64,000 nucleotides of DNA, taken from Apostichopus japonicus. Lineage: Eukaryota; Echinodermata; Holothuroidea; Aspidochirotida; Stichopodidae. The notes under the pieces are model-generated. The model ran no database searches. It was not told where the DNA came from and was given only the letters and a program-made list of their open reading frames with translations. The stretch's first letter is position 1. Every line of letters starts with the position of its first letter. The stretch lies in contig NC_092576.1 of assembly GCF_037975245.1 (NCBI RefSeq), forward strand, positions 41,794,611 to 41,858,610, read 5' to 3'. The translations under genes were made by a program, and so were the position numbers. Shown piece after piece: positions 1-13,200 of the stretch.

Positions 1-990
1 GGGGGAGGGGCAAGGGTTTGAGTGGAGGAGGTGACGACCGATTGATCAGAAGAGACTGACAATAATACTATGACAGGAGACCTTGCTGAGTATAAGTATG
101 TGTGTGTGTGGGAGGGGGTAGTGCGTGTGTGTGGGGGGATGTGGGTGGTAGTGTGTGGGGGGTGTAGTGCGTATGTGGGGTCGGGGGCAAGGGGTGTTGA
201 TTGTTAACAAGATAAGTTTCGACGATTTATAAACAGATAAACGAATGGGGTAAGTAGTCTAGCATAGTTTGGTTTAGGGGGGAGGGGTAGGGTGGATTAG
301 GAAAAGCCTAGGGTAGTTTAGTTGAAAGATGTGCCGTATAAATAGATGGGGCCAATTACGATATGTTTAATTTATATCACTGTCTTGTTTTTATTTTAAA
401 ATAAATGTGCATTAATTATCATTTAATTTATGCACTAATTTAAGAACCATTTCTCCTGATAAAGAAGAAAATAATGAGCTTTAGTATAACAAAGTTGAAT
501 TGTTGTTTCGTTCCAGTCTATATCCTTTAAAAAATTATGTTAATTTAATTCGTCAAAGTTTGTGATTATTTATTTTAGGTAGATTTTGGCAAAACGTTTT
601 TCTTACTCTAAGATGATGATAACTGAAATGATTTATTTCTCATATCTTTGTGTAATTGCATACTACATTTTTATCATTGTTTCAATGAGATACATTATTT
701 GCTTACATTTAAGCTAGGTACTCCTATCTCCTTATTTCAATACATATCATTTTGTTGAAGAATTTATTGTTAAAGTTTATGTATTTTTGTCTCTTTTTTA
801 CTCTCCCATTAATCATACTCCTTACATGATGGCTGTTCTCTAACTGTTAGTTTATTTTTTTATTCAATCTCTTCTTCAATTATCTAAAGCTATCAATAAA
901 GCCCAATTAGTAATTATAAAATATTACTTTATTAATAATTCCTTTCTTGTTTAACACTTAATAATATTAACTAGTTATGTCATTAATTAC

Positions 991-995
<5 letters not shown>
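1..995. other. Non-coding flank: G-rich low-complexity, then AT-rich
   Basis: Positions 1-330 are G-rich on the plus strand, with runs of GGGG and short TG repeats near 98-180. Positions 330-995 are AT-rich and hold no exon I can support. If the minus-strand repeat gene continues, its next small exon (module 3, exon C) should lie here or beyond the left edge, but I could not find a phase-2 to phase-1 exon with the LxxCxLP pattern. Confidence 0.6.

Positions 996-1061
<66 letters not shown>
996..1061. repeat. (TA)n microsatellite
   Basis: An uninterrupted TA dinucleotide run of about 65 bp. It ends about 25 bp from the 5' splice site of the B exon at 1085-1293, so it would lie at the very start of that intron on the minus strand. 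Confidence 0.95.
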
Positions 1062-1066
<5 letters not shown>

Positions 1067-1084
1067 TTTATTAATTGTACTTAC

Positions 1085-1293
1085 CTCAGTTCCTTGAATC
1101 TTTGAGAGTGTTGTAGATAGTTTAATATTCCATTAACTTCATGTTTATTCATTTCTCTCCCATCCTCTGTCTGTATGGTCATCCTCTCTATTGATGTTAT
1201 GATTGGTAGAGAGAGACCAGCGGAGAGGATAATGTTCCCATCTTCATCAATCTTACTAAAGGACCAGGCTAGGGTCACCCTGTGTATGGGAAT
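1085..1293 (-). CDS. Module 3 exon B (LRR-like repeat, 69 codons)
   Basis: The exon is bounded by a CTTCAG acceptor and a GTAAGT donor, phase 0 to phase 2. It encodes IPIHRVTLAWSFSK, then ILSAGLSLPIITSIE and ends YLQHSQRFKEL. It is exactly the same length (209 nt) as exon B of module 2 and shares WSFS, the GLSL core, SxE, the EVxG block and the terminal SxRFKxL. The split last codon should join a C exon beginning with Leu, but none was found downstream in the window. Confidence 0.8.
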
Positions 1294-4200
1294 CTGAAGA
1301 AAGGAAAATAATAAATAGAATTAATATCATCATGTTTGTTTACAGGATAAATACTTGAAAATTCTAACATAATCATTAATTTAGGAACATTAAACTTTAT
1401 TGTTGTTTTCATTTCATATTAATACAATAGTATTTGTTTATTTTTTATATTATATTGTTATTATTTTGTTAATTATTTAATAATTAGTGGTTTGAATATG
1501 TATAAAAAAGTAACTTATATTTGTAAAGTTTGTTTTATCTTCGCTTTATCTTTGTTTTATTGCAAGATGTTAAAGGGTAAACAAGAGGGTTAGGTTTATT
1601 ACAGAGATCAGTCATTGTTATTTCTGTAGAATGAATTAAAGGTGTGTAAGAGGGGTGAGGGATGGACGGACCAAGGGGGTGTAGGGAGGGGTGTGTTATG
1701 GTAAGGGAGGGTGTGATAAGGTTTCGTTTTATTTGGTCAGGGTATTAGGGGGGTGTCTTAGTGTAGGGGGGCGCATATATGGTTTACCCTCGTGAATGTT
1801 ATGTTGTTATTGTCAAAGCGTGTGCAAGGGGTGAGTGATAAATGGACCGATGGGTGTCTTACTGGGTAGGAATGGGTGTGGTAGGGGTAAGGAGGGGTGC
1901 TTTTAGGGTGGGGAGCATGCAGACAGCATAAACATTTTTAATGTAATTTGGGTTTGATAGGGGGATGAGGTAGGGGGGGGGTTGTATGATCCGGAACTGA
2001 TATGTTCAACATAAATTATATTATTTTTAATTTATGTAATTTTTGATAGGAAGATCTGGTTAAGGTGGGGTTGGTTTTTCAGTGAACTGTTAATTATTAT
2101 TCATTTCATATTTAGGTATCAACTTGTTATTGAGGTATTCTACTACTTAGGTATGTTTATCAATCACTTCATTCATTTCTGTTTTAATTTAAATGTGAAC
2201 TTAAAACAAAATCAAAATATTCGGCCAAATCCGTAAAACAGGAAACAATTCATTGACCCTTTCTGTCTTAAATTATTATTTTATATTTCATTTTCCGGGA
2301 AGATTTTGAAAAAATGAAATTAATTAAGCTAAGATGAACAGGAACTATTGCTGAATAGAAACTTGGAAACATAATTTAATAGATATTATTTATTTGTTTA
2401 TTAACCTACACACTCTACTCAGTAGTTTATTATTTTATTTATATTAATTGTTTGTGTTTACGATTCTGTCTTATCTTGAGCTTACAAATATATATCAATT
2501 TAAACCTGTATTTCCTTGCTCTAATTTAAAAATTTAATATTTATTAACCAAAGCGATATTATCTCTTATTAAGACATTCAACGGTTGTAAATAATTTTAA
2601 CTTGTGTTTCATTATTCTTAATTAAACAGTTTAGTATTTAATAACTAAACCTATATAATCCCTCATTAAGACATTAAACGATTGTATCTAATTTTAACTT
2701 GTATTAATTGATGTATTTATTCAATATATCCCTTTATGTTTTACTTACGTCATGATTGGATGCTTCCACCAGGAGCTCTATGACTGACCTCTGTACAGAC
2801 TCACTGGTGTCTCTGTGGATGATCAAAACATCTGAACACATCTCTGTAATAGTCTGGATGTCATCGGGCTATTAAACGAAAAAAATAGTAATTATTAAAT
2901 ATAATAGTATTAATCTAAAATTGAGGCGTTAAGGAGACAATGAAATTTTGTGTTAATAGCGGAGATTATTAAAATGATTAAATCAGTAGATATTTGAAAT
3001 ACAGTTTAAAATTAGTTAATGTTAACTGTTTGAATATGTATGTTTACCTACCTTCACAGTGAAGCTCTCAAACTAGGTTGAATGGGTCAAAGAATACTTT
3101 TTTACTGAAAGATGTTAAAATTAATGAATGCATCTAGAAAGGTAAGATTATGTGACCTCATTATCTTAAATTATGTTGGAAAAAAGAACGGTCAAACATT
3201 TTCCACTGAGGAAAATAATAAATTCACTAATATATGATTTTTTAAGAATTTCTTTAATTCAAAGTACAATAACAGTCGAGTGATTATTCTAATTTAATCA
3301 GAATAAGGACAAAATACAGCAAAACGAGGATTTTAAAACAAAGCCAGCATGATGAATTCACATGACTTTGATCGAGGTGGAATAGTGAAATTCATCAGAT
3401 CCAAATAAATGTCTCTAGAGTTAAGAGCAAGATATTCAGGACTAGGAATGTCGAATAATTCTTTCCTGTAAGAATCTTATCGTCTGTCACCTGAATATTC
3501 CACACCGGGACTAAATATTTGTTTATAACTCTCAAGGATGCTGGCTTTTTATGATTATGTTTTGAAAGTTGATCGACCCCTCTACCCCTTCACTGTTATG
3601 CATGTTACTAATAATAACACTATCACAGGGAAATGTGAAAGCAACGAAGATTATAAATGATTGTAATTTACTTTAAAATACAAAATATTACAAACCTTCC
3701 TCCATGTACCAGATGATAGATGAAGCAATCTGGCTTCATTGGATGATATGACTGTAAATATAGATGAAATAAATAAAAACAATAAATTATTATCATAAAT
3801 CATCTGACATATTTTAAATAATACATAAGATTCGATATTAATTTGTTTGACATACTTACAATGTTTTCAACCAGATGTAATTTACATGTACTAGAGGGGT
3901 CGAATGTAAGTAAACTGAACCATTGAAATGATCTCTCTATGAATTAAATAATAATAAAGTACTAGAAATGAACAGTCACTAGTAATCCAACCAATAATTG
4001 TATTTTCTTTGTTATCTTATACTTCTGGCTAATTCACGGTCATTATTATATAGGGTAACAATAATATATTGAATAACTATTAACTCAATACACTAAAATC
4101 TTTTAGATTTCATCTTAATATATATGGAGACCTGATATAAGAGAGGCTCAAGTCAGCTCAAGGAACTCCAAAGGAAAACACATGTTTAAGAAGTCCCCCC

Positions 4201-7200
4201 CCCCCGCTTAAATCCTATCCCCATACAGCACTAGTCTGTTTGTTATATGCAAGCACTACCTCTAGATCACCATTCTAGGTTCAATCTTGCCAACAAATAT
4301 CTCATGATACAACTCCCTCCCCCCCTCCCCCCACACACACACCCTCCTCATCAACACTTCCCTCTCATGTCAGAAATATGTAAAACGTTGCAATAAAAGC
4401 AATCTACTTGATCAATAATTCTTATGTAAAAATCGTACCTTTAATATTCCTTGATTCTTCTGGTATGATGTCTGGCTTGATCGATGACGGCAGTTTACAG
4501 TTATGAAGCCTTCAAAGGTAAAGAAATCAGGAAAAGTAAATATTTATAAATTAAATGAATATGTGATCTCATCTTTGTAATAAAATAACATAGAGGTCAA
4601 TTAATTTGCCTTTTCCTTTATTTTAGTAAAAGAGCTGTTGAGCTGTTGACAAATTATAAGTATCAGCCACTAGTTATGATTCCCAAACAACCCTTCCACC
4701 ATCCCTCCGTACGCCCTCCTATTAACATTTGTTGATTTGATAGTTTAAACTATTTATAACAGTTGCATAACTCTTGCAAATATTCTTCATTTTATAACAA
4801 ATACAAGTATTTGAAAATAAACAATAGAAGTTTTTGTTTCCATACACTTGAAATTCTTCCCATTTTTCGTTTCAGTTTTTAAGTAATATTTTATCTTTTT
4901 AATTGTTTCTTTAAGTTTTATTTCGTTTATATGTTCTAAGGTTATTTGTTGTTCCTATTATACTGAAATAGCACCCCCCCCCCCCAGCTCCCACCAACTC
5001 ACCTAGTTACATCCTAACGTGTGGAAAAGCCTAAAGATGTGCTGTACACTACACAATACCATTACCTTATCCCCTCCTATGCCCAATACGCACACCCTCT
5101 GACTACCCCTCCCCTCCCGTCCTAACCACATATTATCAGCCAAGGCCTGTCACGATGTTGTTCTCTTACCATAGTTGCTTGAATCTTGGTGACTTGATTC
5201 CATACTTTATTAATCCAATCACTTCTTTCTCGCTAAGTGTGTTTCCCTTTCCTTTTGCATTAATGGATATCTTCTCTACTGATGATAGGCTTGATAAACT
5301 AAGACCGGACTCAAGTCTGATATCTTTACCGTCAAATCCACTGAAGGACCATTCTAGGCGTAGCTCAGATATTGGAATCTGAAGAATAGGAAAGAAATAT
5401 CACAATTAACTTATCTTATAGTTCATCCATGATGGATAAATACACATGACGAATATCCAACGTATGTGTAATGGAACACAAAAATGCTTAAAACAGCTAT
5501 ACAATTAATCATCAATTTTAACAAAGAATTGTCTGTAATTTCTAATTATTTCAATATTCATAATATTAGGAACTTTATTGCATTTACATTATTAATAATA
5601 AACAAAAAGAAGATTGGTGACTTTTTCAAACTTGCTTGCCAAACGTACCAATAAAAAAAAGCATGATTTAAAAATGATTTGATTAAAATAAAATTTGTAA
5701 GTTGACGAAATTCAGATACAAGTAAAAAAACCGTGTCATAAGTATTTATATTTGGTCTCTAATATTATATTTATCACACAGGCTACATTAACTATTTCTG
5801 TAGTTTTCATAATCTATGTTATTGCTTTATTCCTGTAAGTCAGTGCATTAAAACATTCCTACAGCAACACTAGCGGAGTCTCGATAACGTTCCTGCCGTG
5901 AGTGACCCATTACAAATGAGTTTCCTTCCCGGGATATACAGCGCATATCGATACGTGTGTTTATCGTATAGGGGCCTAGGCCTATATCCTACTTGCAATC
6001 AATTCGTAATAATAAAATAAAATCATTTCCAATCATTAGAATTACACAAATATTATATAGGCCTAGGCCTATATTAATTTCGTGTTGTGCATATATGTTA
6101 GACATTCCATTCGCCAGCAGACTGACAAATCAGTAGCGAAGCCAGATAGCCGGCCAGGTTTAAAATAACCTAGCTTAGGCCCTAATCCTACAAAGTATGA
6201 ACGAAGCCACCGTCATATTTAACTATAAGTATAATGTACTTTTATAGACTAATTTGAGATTAACTTTCCCATTCAATTTTCCCTAATTTTGATACAGTTT
6301 ACCTATAATATTTTGATCTCTCACTTTTGACCTACTGTATGCCTACGCCTAGGTCTAGACTAGATCCTCCGGTTAGAAACATCCATCCTTACTGATAACA
6401 ACTTTACCTCATTTGTCTATTTAGGCCCACACTCCACAGTACATAATTTATTTAGGATAAAAGTTGGAACCTACTCTTATGACTGAGACAATAATTAAAT
6501 CCAAATTTAAAAAGGTTGGCGGAGGATATAAAGGTTATATATATTGCTATATTCTAAGCTCTTACTTTTCCCGGTAAGAGAATATTACACTACCCGTAGC
6601 TAACGGTTTAAGTCTAACGCTAACTTACGAAGGCTAACAAGTTGATAATGAAACACTTGACACCGTGACTGTAACGCGGACACTGTCCGGTATCATGTGA
6701 CGTGTTTAAGACGTAGCCTAGGCCTACGCCTTTGAAATGTATCAGATCACAAACCTTTTTGCTTCTTTTTATTTTCTTTAAAAAGCTAACGTTATTTGTT
6801 ATACCTACATTTTTTTACAACTAACGTTAGGCTACCACGTCAACCAATAGGCCTAAGTATAACGCCAATACTGATTAACGCTGTCGGTACAAACGAGTAG
6901 AAATTTATACTGGCCACTAGGCTAATAGGACTACATATGTAAAGTTCTCAAATAAAACAGAAATAAAAAAATGATAAATTAATTTGATGAGCTTGATACA
7001 TGCTATTATTTTGTTCGGCTAGACGTTGTCTAAGTTGAACACATTAAAAGGAAGTTTACCGGCAACATTTGACCGGATGTCTATATGTTTGAATATAGGC
7101 CCTACTTATGCTTTTGTGCTTCAACAAGCTCATTTTTGGGGATCTAATTTCTGGTTTGTCATCTAACTGTTTCATGTAATTTCTACTCTGCTGACGTTTC

Positions 7201-10200
7201 TATATTGTTTTACTTCTTAAGGCTCCAATTTCAAAAAGAACAAACGTAACCTAAGTAATATTATAGTAGGCTTAAATAGTCATTTCAGACAGGTAAGGTT
7301 ACATAAAGAAGTAATACCTTTGAAATTCATGCAACGACAAATGTTACCGAAAAGACAAAATCTCTCAAGCATGCCTAGGCCTATAATCGTTAAATAGGCC
7401 TATAATTACCGTAAGTCAATATAATAACAGCTTCAAACCATACGCGGTGTAAGTCCATTATCAGTTTCACAGTACAACGATGAACACGTATGTATGTACG
7501 TGTAACTAGTAACGAACTGAATCTCTACACAGAGTAAGTCCTTTTTACGTGACCCGCCGTGCGGGGAATATCTATACGTACGTCTACGTGCGCAGATGAT
7601 CAACTTTCAATGTAAGGCTTCGTTTACATTTGAGAACAGGTGTTTTGTTGTTTGAGTGTACTCGTGAAAGGAAGCTTCCAAATATTTTAAATTGTTTAGG
7701 CTTTTGCTATTCTTCTTCAAACGTTCCTTCAACTGTAACAAATTACATGGAACTTCTGTAAAATCATTAAATTAGCCAATACTAGTTAGACAAACTAATT
7801 AAGTTTCCTTTTTAATCCAAAATTAAAGAAGGAATGTGGCACTTTCGTAAACAAGCATATTCAAATATTGTAATATATCGACTGGTTATGCAAAATAGAG
7901 GGCGCACTTCCGAAACAAATGTTACAGGTGACGAGGGTGTTGGGTCAAGACCAGGGATATATGAACGATTACCTTGCTACTAGATGTATATTTCCTTTCA
8001 GTCTGCAGGGTTCCAACTCTTTTTCTAATTAATGATACTTTTAAAACGTTTGGCGATAAATGAACGGTCCTATCGTGTGTGTGTCATAGTCTACCATACA
8101 TTATTGACTGTGTCATCACTTAGGTTAATGATATTATTTCTTAAACAAATAATGACGTCCTCTGTCATATCAAGGTGCATATTCTTTGTGTGTCGTGGGA
8201 TGTTTAATTAACTAGTAAAAACAGTTATACTCTGGTCTGCGTATAACGGGCAATTTGATTACAATTGTGTTAATCAATACTTACTCAGACACTGACACTT
8301 GGTGAATAAATAATATTTCATCATCTAGGTCAGATTAGTTGCCTTAGATGAAGCATAATATCCGTTGCTTGTAATGGACACGTGGTACTGCAATGTACCG
8401 TTATAAGAATGGTAACTTGAGGTAGCAATATTTCTATGGCTGTGTTAAAATATAAGTGACTTACGTTGTGACTTGATGCAATATCAAGGAGCAATATCGT
8501 AGACATCTGGAGTGGTTTAGAATCAGTCCTCCTTAGATACACAATACTCGAACACAGAACTCGTAAACTGTTTTGACCCTTGGTCTGGAAATAAAAATAG
8601 AAGCGTCTTCAAATGGACATAGAAAGAACTTCAAGTTATAATATTTTAAAATTGCTCCCTTGAGTATCACCATTTCACATAATATTAACGGTATATGAAA
8701 GCTGTGAGGGTAACTGATAACCCCCAATCCCTTCAATGTTGTATGAATCAGGGATATCAACTTAAATTAACGTTTTGACTTTTGACTTTCATAATACCAT
8801 ATAGACTCTGCTCTCTGTTACGAATTCGATTTTAAGCAAGAGGGTGGGAGCAAATGTAATGTCCGTTCTGTGTAGGAGTCCAAAGAGAGAGAGAGAGATA
8901 CCCTCCCCTTGAGGAAACTTTCGTTTAGTTGGATTGTATTTATAATGGTGCTACCCCCAGTCACGGAACTTAATTTTAATTATTTATTGTATTTATATGA
9001 CTCTTATTGGCATAACATAGGCTCTATACCCTATGTAACGTATTGAAGGTTTAGAGCTGTAGAGGGAGAGAGGACAGGGAAAGGGACAATGAATTATATA
9101 AATACTCGTTTTGCGTGAGAGTCTGACGGGAGAGGTGTCTCATTTTCCATTTAGAAAATTATTTTTAGGATAGATGGCTTAGATGCACACATTTCTGTCA
9201 TTTTTATCATTTTAACTACATCTTTGAATACGACTTCGTGTGCGTGTGGCATTACATACACTTTGGAGACGTTCGAGATACTTGTTCCGATTCTCCTAGT
9301 GGCTACAGACGTATGTGTATCAAACATATAACAACAATTAAGAATTCATAATAGTACATGTTGGTAGGTATATCTATTATGGTGCAGGTGGAGATGTGCA
9401 GCTTTTATTACAGAAGACAATAGCATTTGAAAATTTAAATTCCAATCATACTGAATGAAGGTAACATGTTCAGCAAATTATCGTCACATATTTAGAAGGG
9501 CTAATTGGAAGCAGATCACACAGTGCTAATGTTGGGGATTGGAAGGGATTAGTGGGCTTAGCGAACGTTTTCGGTTCAAATACTGAGACATGCAAGAATG
9601 CCACATAAACCAAATCTTAATTTATGAATATTTTCGTGAAAATCAAAATTGTGACTAAACTTTAATGTGACCTTGGCCGTGCTTCCACCATATTTCACAT
9701 GGATGTTGATCGAAATCGACACCCAATTAAGTAGACTATTTGAGCAACAAAAAGGAGCAACTTGGTTGTTAATTAGTACTGTACATTGTTTTTGGCTAGG
9801 AGTACAGGACCACAAAAGTTGAGACACGTATAGATAGTTCTTGTTCGCCTAAATTGCAAGTTTGGATCACAAATACATATCAGGAAGAGAAATTACACGT
9901 ATATTTATTTACTGCAATGTATTCCTTGTATTCGTGTAGCTATTGAAGCGAAAACCTACGGGTTACTCCCGTTGTACAATTTGCCTCTTGTATGTTTAAT
10001 TTAAACGTCGATTGAGCTCCGCAGAGGCAGCGAGCTATTTTTAGAGCCCGATCGCACAACGGCTACGTACTATTTCTTATCACTCTACTTGTGTTTGAGT
10101 ATTCTCCTGAGCTTGGATAGACAGGCAAAATACTGGGTGTGTCGATCAACCCCATGGGTTACGGCAAACTGTAAGACTGTGAGGGAAGTCTCTGATTGGC

Positions 10201-13200
10201 CAAGAAGTAAAAGTTTTCCAGCATCTTGTGTCGATTAGGTGGGTAACGAGAAATATTATGGTAATTAGCCCCAGGCAGTTGTCCTATAAGAACTTCCTGC
10301 TCGCACTGTGTATGATAGAAGCAGCATCAGCGACTTTTCATAAGTCAGATGTAATTTTTGTTTGCTTCATAGCGCTGTACAGATATATGTGCTGCCGACG
10401 CCTGTGCGTAGCCCAGCACCTGCGCTGCCCGAAACCTGTGCAGTACCCGAGACCTGTGCAATGCCCAAAACCTGCGCAGTGCCCGAGATCTGTGCAATTC
10501 CTGACCCTTGCGCTGCGCGATTGTTGGGCTGCTACATTCGCAAATGGTGCCCGCCCTAGCGCGGTGGTGTGTTTCATATGTACAATGTATTATATAGTGT
10601 AAAGATTGAGTGAAGAAATACATGTCTATTAAACCTTGCACTTTCAATGTCTGATGTCCGGTTTTGAGTATTGTTTTGTACCATCTCCTTCTTCTTACCT
10701 TCCCGCCACTTCGGTTGGTTCCCGGACAGGGAGTTCTCCACACCAGGACGTTGGCAGCGTTATACTATATTAATCTTCCAAAGACATGCATTCGTTATAT
10801 TCCAATTTCGAGTGATTCCCGTTTTACCCGGTTCAGTATGTTGTTCAACTTACGTTACCGACAGAAGGAGAAAGGGGGACATATAACGGAGAATTTCTCA
10901 GTATTGCTTTACCGCATCGGACTGGGGAGGGGAGGACTTGATTTGAGAAACTGGCCTATGACCCCTCACTACTCTGGCGCAGGGACCGGTATCAAACATG
11001 ATATGTATCAGAGCTGTGATTTGTAAACGTACCAATAATTTTTCCGTCTCCGTTTCGTGTACAAAAATATCCAAAGTAGAGGGGAGCTTTTCGAATGATT
11101 ATAATTCGTAGAAAAATGTTGGTTATCATCCATAAAATGCTTTGTTTAAATTATGCAGCTAACATTGTTTAAATTTTCTAGTGCATAGGGATGCTTCCGA
11201 TTTTGACAAGCGTGCGATTGATGAAACCGTACGCATGTGTACACTTCTTCAATGTAGTTACTTTATATGTCAGTTACGGCATTTTATGTTTCTGTGTCTT
11301 TCAAGAAACTGTTTTTCTTGTGTATTTGAAGACGATTTCAAATCTGACACTTATTCACAACGACTTAAAACAGCACGAGTGACTGAATGCCAGTAGAAAC
11401 CTCTGTAAAATGCACACAAGAACAGTATCATCTAACAGTTTACATGTAACGCATTTCTAAGGTGAAATGATTCCTGTAGAGAAGAATTTAGTTTTCTTAT
11501 TCGTAAATGGATCCAAATAATTGGAAATATAACACCTAAACACAATTTTACTTTTAATTCATTAAATCTACATTCCAACAAACTCTGGTTGATCATTGGT
11601 CACTACTTAGTGAGGGTGATTATTCATTCATATTTACTGGCCTATATTTAGATCACATAAACACGAATGGAATTTACCAATACAATAAACATTATTCCAC
11701 AAAAACAGTTGCAGATAGTCTACTAACAGTTAACGTTCAGCATAATTGGGAATTTTCCGCATTTTATTGTTTTTTATTTCAGGTTATCAAGGTTTAAATA
11801 TTTGTCGTTAAACTTATGTAAAACGTACTCTACGGACAGGATTGCACTCAAGAGAGTGGTAAACGACTTACTTCAAGTGTTGTGGCTTCCTTGGAGTTCA
11901 ACACCCATTTACCTCTGGAAGAATCTAAATGGAAACCATGTTCAGTCGGTGTCCATGAAACTGGAAAGAAGAATTATATAACGAATATATAACGATTATA
12001 TAACAAATATTGATATTCTTCGTTGACGTTTACAATATAATGATATAGCCCGTTTAGTGTCCCACAAAGGATCACAAATTGCTTTTCATGAGTAACAAAT
12101 TGAGTTGTTTCTATATTCTCACCTTGAATGTTACGTAACTTCGTAATAGGAGAAAGAGAACCGACAAGAAGAGACAGAGGTAACAAACAATCAATGAATC
12201 TGTAAAATGAAATGTGATTTGTGAGTGGTGAATGCGTTAAATGATTGAATCATTTCAATGTTATCCACCGTTAATGAAGTAACTATAGTGTACAGTTAGT
12301 GATGCATCCCTCATTAAGTTGTTGCGTTCCGAGCTTCTCTGCCTAAGTATTTATTGAGTGTACTCGTCTGTTCTCAGAGAGAACGAATCAGTTTTGCGTT
12401 AATGTCTCACTCTGGTGATTACACTACACAATAGTAAAATACAACATATGAAGTACAATCCCATTTTACTAAACAGCAACAATACTATCACGTTCCAGTA
12501 TGTATAAATCAATCATCTAGCTTAAAGTTATACACAAGACCACAGTTCCATAATTTGCTGCAGGTTGGTAATTTAACGTTCATTAAGTTAAAGTTAAAAT
12601 AAACATAACAGTAAGTGATATGTGATTACTTACGACAATTTCTTCAGCCGTTTGCATTGCTGTGCAAACAACAATATTCCTATGACTTGGTCCTGGGTAA
12701 ATTCTTTTCCATTGTTCGTATTGATCTGTAGATCCTCTAAGGTGGACGATACAGGCACCAGTTTTCCATTTTCCAGGGTTATGCTATGTTGATCTGCCGA
12801 GCTAAACGATGCAAGTCCGAGTATGGTAAACTTGATGTAAGGAAAACACATTTTTGAAATTATTAGACAATCGTGCGCAGTCATATTGGTGACTGTGAAT
12901 TTATAGAGTGACAAAAACAAAGCACATCTTCCTCTACATTTCTGATAGACAAGATGGTCCATGCGAGTCCAATTGATGATGTACCAAATAACAGAACTTA
13001 AAGCCGACGGAAAATATGGAAAAGTTACTGTGTGAGAAATTGTTTTCGATGATATGAAATGATATAGGGATCAAGCCCGTGATTCCCTTGCTCGGAGTCG
13101 TATAATCACTACCAACCTTTATTATTAATATCATTTCCAATTACAAACACTTCTCGTTACATCAGTACTGACTAAGAAACTTAGAAATAGTTGCATAAAA

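Larger units (their letters stand above)
8585..11871. other. Long intron / spacer with LTR-like relic
   Basis: No exon of the module gene is visible in this 3.3 kb stretch. It includes an 18-bp tandem repeat and an LTR-like segment (10.13-10.76 kb), described separately. A purine (GA) run lies near 8885-8900. Open frames near 9576-9827 and 11181-11396 have no family resemblance or splice context. Confidence 0.5.

Noticed and set aside
3868-3898. Possible small exon on the minus strand reading TCKLHLVENI before GTAAGT
   Set aside because: Exons C (4439-4509) and D (3696-3751) already join in phase, as in modules 1 and the right-hand copy; including this piece would change the phase.
5155-5382. 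Plus-strand 75-codon frame
   Set aside because: The minus strand of the same interval is exon B of module 2, with splice sites and a paralogue at 1085-1293; the plus frame is its shadow.
10228-10743. Overlapping 120-130-codon frames on both strands
   Set aside because: An 18-bp repeat keeps all frames open, so these carry no evidence of coding.
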